Positions 1 through 13,689 of a stretch of DNA of 64,000 bases are shown here, piece by piece (the stretch's first letter is position 1; each line of letters begins with the position of its first letter). The translations under genes were made by a program, and so were the position numbers. The notes below the pieces were generated by a model. That model searched no databases. It saw nothing but the letters and a program-made list of their open reading frames with translations, and was not told the origin of the DNA. The stretch covers positions 7,254,001-7,318,000 of the forward strand of contig NC_064234.1 of NCBI RefSeq assembly GCF_023101765.2, given 5' to 3'. The stretch comes from Spodoptera frugiperda (Eukaryota; Arthropoda; Insecta; Lepidoptera; Noctuidae).

Positions 1-1317
1 AACTGCGCTACGATTATTTTTATTTAGAATTTCAGTAGTTCTTCGTGTTCTTATAATAATAATTAACTGACTATCACGTAGTTTAGCGGCTATTAGCGTA
101 ATAATGTTTTTCTGGCTCTAGGTAGGCATAATGGCCGCTTATTATGTACATGATGAGGTCTCAACAGAAACCGCAAATTAATGTAGTTTTTCTTATTGTA
201 CATTTACTTGTGCCTCCACCTTCCATGTATCGTCTAGGATGTGTGCATTGTTGAATCACGAGTTGTGTCATCAGTCGAGGTCTTTGCATGATCTCATTCT
301 TTTGGGAGACCTTCTCATATTATTGATTTACAATTAGTTTTAATTCATTACTGGCGTAGGATTGATAGAGGTTTGCGAATGACTTGTGGCTTGTAGTTGG
401 ATGGATATAATTGTGATTGATTGCATGAGGCTGAATCTAGCTTATTATTTAGTTATGGTCAAGGGATTAGCACAAGGTTTGCTGATATATTAATAAGTGT
501 GCTCTTGTGGTTGTGCAGAAAATTGTAGGTCCTCAGTATCAGATTTTTCTTAAAATTTTCCTCTTAATTGAGGGCTTCTAGGATATTGCTTCTAGGAAAA
601 TTAGCATAATAATTTGTATAGGCAGCTGCATAACCACTAATAGTCTAGTTATAATGATGTTCTGAGCAAAATTAGCTAGAATAAAATACACGTAATAGAA
701 TGGTCTTCAGCCGCCATCCACGTTCTCAATGTGGGGATCCGAGGACAGACGTCTGTCCATACAAAGTTCCTGGAATGTTGGAGGACGCGCTGCGCTCTGC
801 CTGCGAACATCGCAACGTTCGCTCTTTTACTCGGCACGTCTGGTCGCCGCTTCGCCCACCAACAATAGAATAAATTGAATGAGAACTTGTATACTATTAG
901 AGTGTCTTCAAGCATAGGTATATACATTTTTTGCTCATATTAATGTATTTATGTTTTATCGCGTCTCAAAGTTATATGCATTTCATGATCAAGACAGCTA
1001 TGTTTTATCTAGACAAACATTTACGACCGGATCGCCTGACGTGTTCAATTCTTTGCTAAACACCAATCGAATACGAAGCAAAACCAGTTGAAGTGACATC
1101 ATTGCAAGAGGCCGTGTCCTTTGCGGATGCTCAACATCTAAACGAATCTTTAATTACGATGGTCACAAAAAGTTTTTTGAATTTAGATTTTAATGAGTGC
1201 TATTATTGTAATTATTTCTAGTTTGGTTTTATTCAGGAAGAATGGACTGAAATATATGTTCTTAAGATTTTAAAATGGTTGTAAATCAACATGCAAAGCA
1301 AATTCATGAAGTTGATA
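1..1317 (+). repeat. Duplicated 1.3-1.45 kb sequence, copy A
   Basis: Matches 4446-5883 in the same orientation. The alignment begins at base 1, so the copy may extend left of the window. It has small deletions relative to copy B. Both share a GC-rich core with a 16-bp perfect palindrome (GGACAGACGTCTGTCC, 743-758). No terminal inverted repeats or long reading frame were seen; the class is unknown. Confidence 0.85.
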
Positions 1318-4300
1318 AAAAAGGAACATAGTGCGGTGTGGTAGTTGGTATGCAAGATAAATATCACGCAGCGTTGAGTTGAGACACCCTGAGCCGGGTC
1401 AAAAGCTGCTGCGGAATCTACTCAGGGTGATTTTCTACTGTAATGGGTGTCTCGTTATGTGGAATGTTGACGACTGTTATTGCTCGTGCATGCAGATCTG
1501 ATGCGATTGCTTGGCCAGTAACGAGCAAATTAAAATATTTATTGGCGTATAAACAGTATTTTACTTTGTTTACTACTTTCTTGAAACTACTTTGTTTATT
1601 TAGATTTAAATACATATGGAAAAAGCAGTGGACATTTCTATATTCGTTGATAGTGCACCTAATTTAACTAAAGACATTATGTTGCAACTTTTAACCTTTT
1701 ATTCCCCGAAGAAGGCAGCAAGAGATGTACTTTTGTACTTACAGTGCGGACCCTGGGAACCAAAATTTTATGCGACCGATATGTCACTTCACAGTATTGG
1801 AAAGTGAGCATTAAATATTATAATGCTATTAAAATATTATTGATGAAGCATTGAGAAGTACTACCTACTGCAGTTACGTATATACTGACTGACTAATTCT
1901 AAGATAACCGTAAAGAGCTAGAATTATACAAGCAAAAACTGACGAACATCACGTAACGTAGATATTTAATATCTAAGCCTAATTTCAAGCGTTTTTACGG
2001 CGTTGTGTGGAACGGAACGAATTCATATTTTATTGTTGAGGGCAGCCAAGCGCGAGACGCTGATGTCATGCTTAAAATGTATGATATGTTAAGCTAACAT
2101 AAAGCTAGCGTTAAGCATGTCGAGTACTGTGAGGTTTCCAAGAAAATACATAAAGAATTGCCACTTGATTTTTCCCATTACCATTCGAGAAGTTGCTTGA
2201 TGCCATGCCTATGTACTCGTATGTTTATGTAAAACTCTATTTATAAACTTAGGAACATCATAATTTCATAGTGTAACTACTTATTAATGAATATGCTATA
2301 CAACATAATAAAGTGTTATTTATAATTTTTATATGTTTTTAAGAAGAAGAAGACCTTTCAGGATTCCAAGTTGGGTTGTAATACGTTTATCAAAATTTAT
2401 AATATGCGGATTTGATATCACAATATTGGTAGTCAATTTTATGTTATTTATTGATCATTAGTTGACCTGGCAAACTTCGTATCGCTTCAAACATCTTTTT
2501 CTCACTTTTAAACTTGCCCTGAACAAATAATTCAAGACTAAAATTAGCTAAATCGGGCCAGCCGTAAAGTTTTAGCGAGACTTAATGCGACTTGAGCGTT
2601 AAACAGCTATTGATTTTTATTAATATAGAGATTTGTTATACTCCTATCGATGTTTGTCTAATGATGTTTAATTACTGAAGGACAAGACAAGCATACAATA
2701 GATCACTTCTTATTATATTAGGTAGATGACCTTTATTACGTGATGAAGTTTTAATAAGCATATCTTATCTTGTGTCTTGTAAGGCTTTTCAGCATTGTGT
2801 CATACCTCCGGCCGTAATGTCACTTTACAAAAGAATATATAAATGTTGATTACTCATTACAGCATGGAATTAATTTCTAGCATACTTAATAACCAATGTA
2901 ATTATTTTCTCGTATTTAATGATGTGATACGTGATCTCATCACGTATGAACTTAGATGTTATTGAACACAATATGCCTACTATGTAATGGTGCGACTTGT
3001 ATGCGACTAGTTTTATATACCAGGGATACACACAGACAAGTTTTCTAAGGTCACTAGAAAACACTAAAACGCTAGCTTGGCAACTGGTAACTGCGTATGA
3101 TATTTTACTTATGTGCAAACGACCAATATATGCAAACGTGGGCGGAGCCGGGGATAGGATGCGGTGCGCCTGTCGCGTGAGAATTCATCTCGTAGAAATC
3201 TCGCTCAGCCTGTCGTCCGCCAACACCGTGCTGTTTCTATGGCAGACTAGACTAATTACGGACAGATTGCAGCGGCCATTGCTCCTAACTCTGCTTCGGC
3301 CCATGCATACAGCCTGGATCTATAAGCAGCTTAATTGTACCTCTCCACGTAGTTAGTGCAGGAATTCGTTCCATTAACCTTTATGTGGGAAAAAATGGAA
3401 CTACTCGTCGTTTAGCTTAAACAAGCATATATTGAACAGAGTACTAATGCTACCGTACAACAGTTTCGACCTTCGAGCCTGCCGTTTATGTATAAACATT
3501 AAAGTCGACAAAGGCAGCTTCGAATTCAAAAGATCAAAAATATGACGTTTTTAAATTGAGTATTCATATCAATATGCAGTAAAAGCTGAGGTTTAATAGC
3601 TTTCTGTTGACTGAGAACTCGAGTGAAGAGCCACTAAGCATAAAACAAGTTCTCAATGTGACCTCTCTGGTTTGATTTTCGCAGTATTTATTGTTGGTGT
3701 CTCCAGTGTTGTCACAACCTTGACCGTTTGTGTTGCCTCGAAGATTCTGCTAATGAATAACTAATGTTAGCGACGAGCCGTCGATTGTAGATAATGTACA
3801 CACTTCAGGTTGCGTGTAATTGGTGAGTTTTCCTTAAAATATTTTCTTGTAAAGGTTTTGAGTCAGACCCAGCACGCATTAGCAAAAGATAGGTAATTAA
3901 GCAACCACATACCATTAGGATTACTATGTTTAAATAGGTACGTAATTTAAATTTTAGCTTTTTTATATTTTGGCGGTTTTAGTCAGCCATTTTCTAGGTA
4001 TGAACAACAAATTGTGGTTTCAACCAATACGTCATATAAATTAGAAGATGGGTAGTTTCGCGTACTTGATGTGAACTTTAAGAACTATATCTCGTCCAAC
4101 TGGCAGTCGTCTCTGCTTAAGTATGTTACCGGTTCGTCCAAAGAGCATTGCGCAAGCGGCGATTTCGACAGCGCGACCGGCGGATATAGCACGGGGCCGC
4201 TCTTTCGTAGCCCACACCCACACCAAACTATTTGAACAACACTGCCTGCATACACTACTTGCTAAACGCTTAAACAAACGACCGCGAGTTCATTATAATA

Positions 4301-4394
4301 CCTTGCTCACGTTATTGGTTGACACTACAACATTATTGAGCTTGACAAATCCATTTTATCGCCTCGTTTTTCTATATCGTCTAATTCCGGTAAA
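1318..4394. other. Non-coding, AT-rich
   Basis: No gene supported. GC-richer patches occur at about 3130-3330 and 4100-4260. The longest open frame (2997-3356, +) has low-complexity, unfamiliar composition and no domain. Confidence 0.6.
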
Positions 4395-4438
4395 TTTCCT
4401 TGCCACTTAATATAAAAGTATATTAAGTGGCAAGGAAA
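4395..4438. repeat. Perfect 20-bp hairpin, 4-nt loop
   Basis: Arms 4395-4414 and 4419-4438 are exact reverse complements (TTTCCTTGCCACTTAATATA), with loop AAAG. It borders copy B of the duplicated sequence. No flanking target-site duplication was recognised. Confidence 0.9.
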
Positions 4439-4445
4439 ATCCAAA

Positions 4446-5883
4446 AACTGCGCTATGATTATTTTTATTCAGAACTTCAGTAGTTCTTCGTGTTCTTATA
4501 ATAATAATTAACTGACTATCACGTAGTTTAGCGGCTATTAGCGTAATAATGTTTTTCTGGCTCTAGGTAGGCATAATGGCCGCTTATTATGTACATGATG
4601 AGGTCTCAACAGAAACCGCAAATTAATGTAGTTTTTCTTATTGTACATTTACTTGTGCCTCCACCTTCCATGTATCGTCTAGGATGTGTGCATTGTTGAA
4701 TCACGAGTTGTGTCATCAGTCGAGGTCTTTGCATGATCTCATTCTTTTGGGAGACCTTCTCATATTATTGATTTACAATTAGTTTTAATTCATTACTGGC
4801 GTAGGATTGATAGAGGTTTGCGAATGACTTGTGGCTTGTAGTTGGATGGATATAATTGTGATTGATTGCATGAGGCTGAATCTAGCTTATTATTTAGTTA
4901 TGGTCAAGGGATTAGCACAAGGTTTGCTGATATATTAATAAGTGTGCTCTTGTAGTTGTGCAGAAAATTGTAGGTCAATATTATCTATTTATTGTATTAT
5001 ATTTTAACCAATCAGACGTTTTTCCTCTTAATTGAGGGCTTCTAGGATATTGCTTCTAGGAAAATTAGCATATAGTCGCGTAGGCAGGTGCATAACCACT
5101 AGACAGTTTTGTTATAATGACGTTGCTGAGCAAAATAAGCTAGAATAAAATACACGTAATAGAATGGACTTCAGCCGCCATAAAAATATAATGGATCCTA
5201 ATAAGAACGTTCTCAATGTGGGGATCCGAGGACAGACGTCTGTCCATACAAAGTTCCTGGAATGTTGGAGGACGCGCTGCGCTCTGCCTGCGAACATCGC
5301 AACGTTCGCTCTTTTACATCGGCACGTCTGGTCGCCGCTTCGCCCACCAACAATAGAATGAAATTGAATGAGAACTTGTATACCTATAGCAAATAGAGTG
5401 TCTTCAAGCATAGGTATATACATTTTTTGCTCATATTAATGTATTTATGTTTTATCGCGTCTCAAACTTTTTTCGTTATATGCATTTCATGATCGAGACA
5501 GCTATGTTTTATCTAGACAAACATTTACGACCGGATCGCCTGACGTGTTCAATTCTTTGCTAAACACCAATCGAATACGAAGCAAAACCAGTTGATGTAG
5601 TGACATCATCTTCCTGTACTGCAAGAGGCCGTGTCCTTTGCGGATGCTCAACATCTAAACGAATCTTTAATTACGTATGGTCACAAAAAGTTTTTTGAAT
5701 TTAGTCAAAATTTTAATGATTTTGGCTAGGCTATTATTGTAATTATTTCTAGCTTTGCTAATTATTAAATCTGTTCTTACATTCAGGAAGAATGGACTGA
5801 AATATATGTTCTTTGTATGGATATCAATAAATCTATGGTTGTAAATCAACATGCAAAGCAAACTCCTGACTAGGATGAAGTTG
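4446..5883 (+). repeat. Duplicated 1.3-1.45 kb sequence, copy B
   Basis: The second, slightly longer copy of the sequence at 1-1317. The palindrome is at 5230-5245. A perfect hairpin (4395-4438) lies immediately to the left. After 5883 the similarity stops, so this is not a simple tandem duplication of a 4.4-kb unit. Extra blocks such as 5189-5212 and 4974-5020 are absent or replaced in copy A. Confidence 0.85.
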
Positions 5884-8800
5884 TAAAATAAAAAATAGTA
5901 ACACTAAGTAAATCATATAATGGGATAGTTACATCAACAATAACATAAGATAGGATGTAGCGTCCATTGTTTATTTTTTAAGGTTTTGTAACAATGCACG
6001 CTACGGATGAATTCATGCGCCTAGCCATCTGACTCGTTTACGCAAGCTTTAGTATTCATGTGACCCTTAGGGAAATGTACTTACCATGTGTTCGATAAGC
6101 GAATGCGTTTTGTGCAATTTAATATGATAGTTACATTTGATGTTTTTTTTTTGTTGAAATACATAATATATGCAGTTAGTTCTTATGACCTCTATAGAAG
6201 TATAGTTTTTGTGGTTATAAAGTTTTCACATAAACTTATTACCGTTGGTATTGAATAAAACAAAGATGTTTTGGGTACAGTAGTCGACTATTTATTTACT
6301 TATGCGATTGCCTTGAAAATGTTGTTAGAGCCGTTTTTTCTGACTCTTCATATAATTGTATAAAAACCAAATTGAAAGAATAAATAAATAATACAGATTG
6401 AAGTAGATATATCGAGATTGATTGTTGCTTAAGGATTGGCATATTTTTTCTCGCCAAATAAAACTTGTTCATTAGCAGAATCTTAAGATCATAGAATTTA
6501 TAGAAGTGAGAGAAGCAATAAACCGGTTCAAGTTTTTATTATGCAATTTCCTATGGTGTATGTGTTAAAACATAAACGCATACTTTAGCGTTCCAGAGGT
6601 CAATGTCTCTTGGTTTTGTGTTTAATAGAGACTGTTATCAAAAGCTCCTCCGAGTAAAGAATTAGCAAGCTGGCTTCAATGTCCTTGCCATGTAGACCTA
6701 AGTTGTTATCCGCTACGGTCTGTGGATCAACAAGATGGCGGTGGGGGATCGTGAGGCTTCGGGCGAGGGACGGGGGTGGCCGGGACAGGTCTGGCGGCGC
6801 CGCCTGTATCGGCCCTGAGTTCGACTCCGAGCTCTATTTTTAGCGCTGTGTCACCGTTCGTTTGTGCTCGAGCCCCGCTCGTCCATGCGAATAAAGCCTT
6901 ACCTACAGCAGTGCCTGAAGAATTAACATTAAAATATGAAGCATGCGCACAATGCACTGCAAGTGACTTAAACTTGCTAATTATGTAGGTATGTGTACCT
7001 GGAACGACTTCGGGATTTCAGTGTCTCGACTTGCGAAATCTTTGTACTTGTTGTTAGCGTTTTTATGATCATTTGTGCAGATAGCGTTTAAGATAGTAAT
7101 TTGCATTTCTTGCACACATTTGTTAACATTTTCCACGGCTTTCATAAGTCTCATTGGAATGAGTCGCGCTCACATTAGAAGTCGGCTATTTTTTTTATTC
7201 AAATCACGTGTAACGTGTTGTATGTAACAGTAAGTCGGGCGGCATGATGTCATCGGCATGTGATGGGCTGTGCCCTTATGTAGATGCAGCGTTATGTAAG
7301 AACACGCGTGCTAGGACATGGTGCAGTGTAAACTATGTTCGTTATACAAGAGGACACTGTATTATTGAGGTCTAGAGCAGCAGCGAGCCGTACAACTGCG
7401 CGCAGTCCGTTGTTCACTGTTTATCAATTTGTTACGTACATTACCGTCTCACCACAAATGTCATGTGATTGTTATTTATCGCCGTTATAAAAGTTTTCGT
7501 ATCGTTAAGTAATTTTCTTTGAAGTATTCCTGTGAAATGTACGAGAGAAGAGTTCTATTAAATACATATGAAACAATGAAATGTTATTTCTTCTACACAT
7601 ATCTATAAAGCTAACTTTGTATTTAATGTTCTTTGAATAAAAGGAAAGTTCCAAATAACACTAGAACCGTATTCTATCAATGCTACAGTGGTGAGTCATG
7701 CATAATTATGTATTTTGCGCAATCCTGCAGCTACTTACTGCATAATGTATATGGCATTAGGTGTTAATATGCATTTTATTAATAAATACGTAAGTAATTG
7801 TTTAAAAATGGAACTCCATATTTATGCGCAAAAAATATCAAGAATTTATGAATGGCCGTATTTAAAGTCGATTACTCACGAACTGCGCAATGACATAGTG
7901 AAGTAACAGTATATCGGGCGTAGATTGTAATGACGAGTTGTTTGTCAAGGCTTTCGATTGCGGGTGTCGGTCCACACCTACACGGTCGGTTTAGGTGTCG
8001 CCTGGTGACTGCTGCCACTTGACTGCCATTCCCCACAGCCCACGCGGGCGCCGAGGACTCTGCCCACGGCCCTGCACATATTACACAATGTTTAAAGCGT
8101 TTTTGCAATCTTCATTGATTACCTCAAACTCAGAATTTATGATTTATAACAACGATAAAGGTGAAATTTCTGTTTAGCAATATTTATGTCCATCATATGG
8201 GCGAGCGCACAATTTGGAGGAAGCTATACACGCGCACGCAATCATGTAATCACGACGATGACGTCAGATCGAACTTATGCATAGAAATATTAAACAAACA
8301 TGCTTGGAACCGGAAACCATGCCCTAGACCTTATGCTTAACCTCGACTGTGCTTGTTGTTGAAATAGTTATGAAACTTTAAAATACGAGTAAGTTAATTT
8401 TTTCCCACTAAAAGCTAATCTTTGAGTTATTTTCTAAATTGACTCCATATATCTGGAAACCAAAACAGGAAAGGACATTCTTTAATGAGCAGAACTTGGA
8501 TGTTTGATATATTACTATCGCTTTTATGGCGGACAATGGTCTGTATTTGGGCAGGCTAATCAACTTGAAGATACTGTAATGTTCAACGATTTTTTATTCG
8601 TTGTAAATTAATGTTGACTCACAATTTGCGGATCACCATTTTCGAAATAGTCTTTAAATTGCTTTAAACGACAAAACTCATATACAAGTTTCCTATTTCA
8701 TTTAACACCTCCATGTATTCATATGAATCAGAGGCTATTTACCATTTCAAACGATTTGGTCGGTTATAATGTTTAAAAGACTCTAAAGACGGGCAATATG

Positions 8801-10819
8801 TGAAAAGTTGCCTGCCTTGATATTTGGATGTTAATGATAAATGTCACAGAACGTGTCGTCGGCGTTGCTTCGTGACGAGTTGTTTGTGCAGACGGGAGTA
8901 GGACGTCGCTCGCGCCGCGCTCTGTTACAACACAACACACGGAGAAAGCTGCACTCGTCTGGCGAAATCACACCCACGACGCATGTGCCAAATCTTTCGC
9001 AGAACCCCTCTCTACTCTACATATATGGCAACTTAAACCGACAACCAGTAAAAGTTGATTTTGCATGCAAACAAAATACTTATCGTAAGGAAGGAGGTTT
9101 TTACAAGCACATTACAGTATGAAGAACACGTTTAAAAGGAATTTATTTATAAAAACACAACGTCAAATATTGTGATTTAAGTATCACACATCTATCCATA
9201 CATTAATCAATTTGTTGTTACTGAGATGGGACCTCGTCTTAGCCATACGGAATTTTACACGGAATCGAAGTCAACTTTCGATAAACGATTTTCTCAAACA
9301 CTGGCCTTTGAATAGCATTTTATTGGCTTTCCTCTGCACCAACGATCGCATAAAATCGATTTGTGATCGAGGTAAGGCAGTAAAACAAAAATGCAAGCAT
9401 TCACTTAACTGCCCGTAAATATCTAGAAAAACATCATTATTTTTTTGTGTGTCGATAAAACAAAATTTGAGTAGGTACGGTTAGTGATTTTTATTTGCAC
9501 ATTGTTATTTGTATTTTTGTTACTTTTTCATGGGAATCGTTTAGCTAGTTTTATGGTTCATTAAATATAAACTCACGAATCCATACAGTATAGTATTAAC
9601 TTTAAATTCATAGTACACACTGCGTACAGCGTTGCAAGACTGCCAAAGTTACATGATGCTGTCAAATAATTGTGGAGCATAGATCGAAACGTTCATTTTG
9701 TGGAAGATAAAACGGTTCTATTACAAACTACAGTTGCTGGTGAGGATCATATGGTCGCGGTGTATTACAGAGACATGGCATAACGTTACGTGTGGACACG
9801 TATGCGCTGCAACCTTGTGCGATGGCGGGCCACGATTGCGATGGCGAGCCGACCGTGACACTGACTCGGGTTATGATAATGACGACTTGTATACCAACTA
9901 TTGTCGAGTTTCGGTGTAAATATGTAGTTGGGAGTCGGTGTCTGCCCTCAGAGTGTGAGTACCTCGGCGACCGTTATCCGGTCACCGCTACGCCGCGCCG
10001 CACGCCGTCGCTGCCATGCCGTGGAAAATGACTACAACATTCAAGTCGCTGGGAATTAGAAATAAGAACGGTTCAGTTTGCACTAAGTGTAAGGCCGAAC
10101 ATAATATGATCGTTGCGGATGATTATACACTTCACGACTGCCTCGAGTTTTTCTAAAGCTTTCCGTTTCTATACGTGCATAAGACAAAAAGTGTAAATTA
10201 AGTCAAACAAAGGAGTTCTTACATAACTTTTGTATTAAAGTTTTAATCAAAACTGGAAACACCTAGTCATCCTGAGAGTAAAAGCTAATTTTAAAACAAT
10301 ATGCATTGTTTCTGTCGTGTGTTTGTGCATTCATAAAATTAATAGCAGTTAGGTACATAACTAACGCTTTATCAGATAGAGATCAGGTATCGCCAGTACA
10401 TAACATCATTCTTTATAGATGCTCAAGTTTATAGTCGGCGAGCTGTAAAGATATTTCTTTAATAAGTAGAAGCCAATTACCTCTTGAAACAATTAACTCG
10501 ATTGCGGCAATACAACAGGAAATGATGGTTCACCTGGTTCACGATGCCGTAAGAATGACAGCGGCGAGCAGCGAGCAGCGGGCAGCGCCGAGTGGCGTAC
10601 CCGGCTGCCGGACACATTCCAAACAAATCATACTAGTTTTCTACAGGGTACAGATATTTACACGTCGTCGAAGATGAGCATAGAAACATGATATCTTAAA
10701 AAACACGCAATATACAGAACATTAAGTTTTTATACAAAAAATGTGAGAATTTACAGCATTTATGCATCTTCGTATATGCAGGTATATTTTATAGATAAAA
10801 CATATACGCTGTATTGCCC
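5884..10819. other. Non-coding with GC-rich patches
   Basis: No gene supported. GC-rich patches at about 6725-6900, 7940-8080, 8840-8990, 9790-10020 and 10550-10620 could be regulatory. A short frame starting at 6735 in a good ATG context stops after 27 codons. Confidence 0.6.
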
Positions 10820-11084
10820 TGTTAGAAATTCAGATTATCGTTGCGATGAAGATCTGCGATCTCGTGTTCGGAGAGACCTCCCGTTTGCTACAACCTCACG
10901 AATTGCATGTTACATACGAAGGTACGATAAATCAATACTATCTGTGTTCCGCATGAGATGACCTCCTCAATAAGGGTATAAATATGTAGATAACCTTCTC
11001 CAATCTATACTATTGTTCTTAGACTAAATAAATTCGCTGCCAGCAACCAGACGTTGGTTCGGTCTCATTCGTTTTATTTTAACA
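10820..11084 (+). mobile_element. Solo LTR-like element
   Basis: A 265-bp stretch starting TGTTA and ending TAACA, the short inverted ends of many LTRs, especially BEL/Pao. It contains TATAAATA at 10977-10984 and AATAAA at 11027-11032 in the order expected for U3 and R. No internal retrotransposon genes flank it. I could not find a matching target-site duplication, which lowers confidence. Confidence 0.55.
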
Positions 11085-13689
11085 CACTAGTTTAAAGATT
11101 TATCGCCTTGAAATGGAAATAAAACTGGAAAGAATTAAAATGCGAATGAATTAAGTGGAATCTATTTTGAATGTTCAAGGAACAACCGGATTCGTTGCTA
11201 TATAATGTCTAATAATATGGTCGTATTATGTTTATGTCAACTCGCAAAGGACCGAAGTTAATTTTTACATTATTTGTTTGATTTTTTTTATTTTAAATAT
11301 CAAGATTTGAACTAATAATATTAATTTGTTGTTCGTATTTATATCTACAGTTTTATGGATTTTTGCTGCAAGCAAAAAGCAGCCTTACAGCACCTTAGGT
11401 ATTGATCCTTATTTTACGATTTCGACATTTAGGTATAAAGTTTCAATTTTCCTTATTCTGTTATTTTGTTTATGTATTAAAAAATGTTGGCAGATTCGAC
11501 CAAATCGAATAAAGATTCTCAATCAAATAAGTCAGCGCGTTTGATATAGAGTTGATGCCATCTATTTATTTTGATTCTTTATAATGTAAAATGAATCTAT
11601 TGTGTTAACTTATCAAGATTAGATTACACGAATATCTTGACATGACCACAAGAACTTGTGATGCAAAAAATGGTGTATGTTGTACGTGCCAATGTTTTTA
11701 CTAATGGGTATATACCCAATGAATAATCAGTCATCAGTGATGTAACCAAAACCGAAAGCTTATTGTTCATCTATAATTAGTAAATTATTAAAATGTATAG
11801 ACTTATATAAAATTATATTATGTTTACTTGTATAAAATACATCGTAATGTAATAATATTCACGACATTGATCGAGAACGACAATAATTCTAGCGCTGAAC
11901 TCATAACAGGTTTAAGAGTTTTATGCTATTTTAGAAGCTGTAACTAAAGGAGATTTAATGCATTATTTATTTGATCATTTAATAATATTCGAAGACGACA
12001 AAAAGGAACAAGTCAAGCGAAGACATAATTATCTTTCAACATACCTATACATGTACATCTACATGTGTCCATATGCACATCAAAAGCAACTTTATTTAAA
12101 TATCAAGTTTATTTAGAAGTCAGCAAATACATTATAGTGATATTTTACATCCGCCAGTTGATATTATTACACAAATACTCTCGATCTAATAAATACTTAC
12201 AGAAAAAAGCAAATCATCCGAATTTACGACGACGAATTTCATAGAAAATCCGTAGAAAATTGTGCTTCTTTTTATCTAAAATAAGTACTGAATTTGGCCC
12301 GTTTGAAATACCCCATACAATTATGTAACCGACGACGCCAAAATAACGCTACCAAATCTATTTATTGTTCATACAAAATCACGTCATTGTATCTTTTTTG
12401 CCGCTAAGAGTACATGTTGAGTTCTTCTTTATTTACACCGCTACTATTCTGAGTATTTCTCACGTGATATTTACAAAAATCCCCGTTTCAATGTACATTT
12501 GATGTTAGTGATATCACTAACTCAATGAAAAGTCCTCAGGACCGCGCGCGTTGATGTCTAATATATGGGTCAGATGAAATATGCTACGTACGTAGCAGGT
12601 TACAAAAATGGTATTTTCTTGACAATTGCTTTTTAAACGTATTTTTTGTTATTTTTCTGGTATATTCTAGTTTTATTGTTGGGTTGTATATACCTAGTAC
12701 ATATTATATTTATTGTTTTATTTATTTTTGTAACAGGGCTTCGTGTCACAAAATAATGACTAATAACGGCGTTTAACTTACCTAAGTATTATCATAATTG
12801 TTTGAATGGTGGTTATTTACCTTATTTACCATTTGCTTGTTTAATTTATATAATAAGATTTGCGAAATAATTGCAATAAGTGTACAGAAGTGAGCAGCCA
12901 GCAGGCACATTGGTGTATATCTGCGTTTCATCTTTTTGTTTTAATGTAATGACATATTACCTACGCTTATGTTATTCTGTATTCAATTTTGCTTTTATCG
13001 AGCGCCTTTGAATAACATCACCAGAGGCGTATTCTCCGGACAATCGAATTGTAGAGCCATTACTGCGATTGTGTTTTTCAATGGACCTATAAAAATAGAT
13101 GTAATTGGTGATGAGAAAAAAACGAAGAGCGCTTATTGATCCCCGCTCGCCGCCACAAGCCGCGAGCCGAGCGCCCAGCGGCCGCGGCGCGCCTTCTGCC
13201 GCGACGAGGATGTTAATAGCCACACAGAAGCCACACTTTTTGTATCTCTTAGATAGACCTAGCAGGAATGTGTGCCGTGATTCAATTTATACTCCCTCGA
13301 TGTAAGGGCCGTTAAGGGCCCTGTACTGTGTGGAGTTAATGGACTGATGAAAAGTGATTTGTGATTGTATGAACATTGTTGATTTTTTATTACAGTGTGA
13401 ATAAGTTAAGTAAGGTTTAAATTAAAGTAAATTTAATGTTGCACGATTTAAAGGTTTGGTTAACACCCTACAAACAGTTTCTAATCAAATAAATCCAAGG
13501 TCTAGACAGAAAGTTCTGACAATTTAGTAGAAATGGTTGGTATGCCCTTGTATTCTAATCGTCGACCTTTCTGGCAGAGGGCTACATGGGTGCCTCTGTC
13601 TTTTTGCAATAGTGGGCGAACGGGTTTGGTGCTCGCTTTATCGCCCTTGCAGCCTTAGTATGCGGTGTAGATAGAGCAGGGCTGCAAAA
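11085..13689. other. Non-coding, AT-rich
   Basis: No gene seen. A short GC-rich patch lies at about 13130-13220. Around 13545-13650 there is a GC-balanced stretch that could be an old repeat, but I cannot name it. Confidence 0.55.

Noticed and set aside
676..927. Minus-strand frame in copy A and its longer counterpart at 5112-5423
   Set aside because: They share sequence only because they lie in the duplicated block. The frame is broken by indels between copies, so coding selection is not evident.
1616..1807. 63-codon + strand frame
   Set aside because: No domain recognised, no Cys pattern or splice signals linking it to other frames; treated as chance.
2997..3356. 119-codon + strand frame, longest before dumpy
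   Set aside because: No recognisable domain, no splice partners and composition typical of a GC-rich non-coding patch.
1..5883. Simple tandem duplication of a 4.4-kb unit
   Set aside because: The sequence after copy B (5884 onward) does not match that after copy A (1318 onward), so only the 1.3-1.45 kb block is shared.
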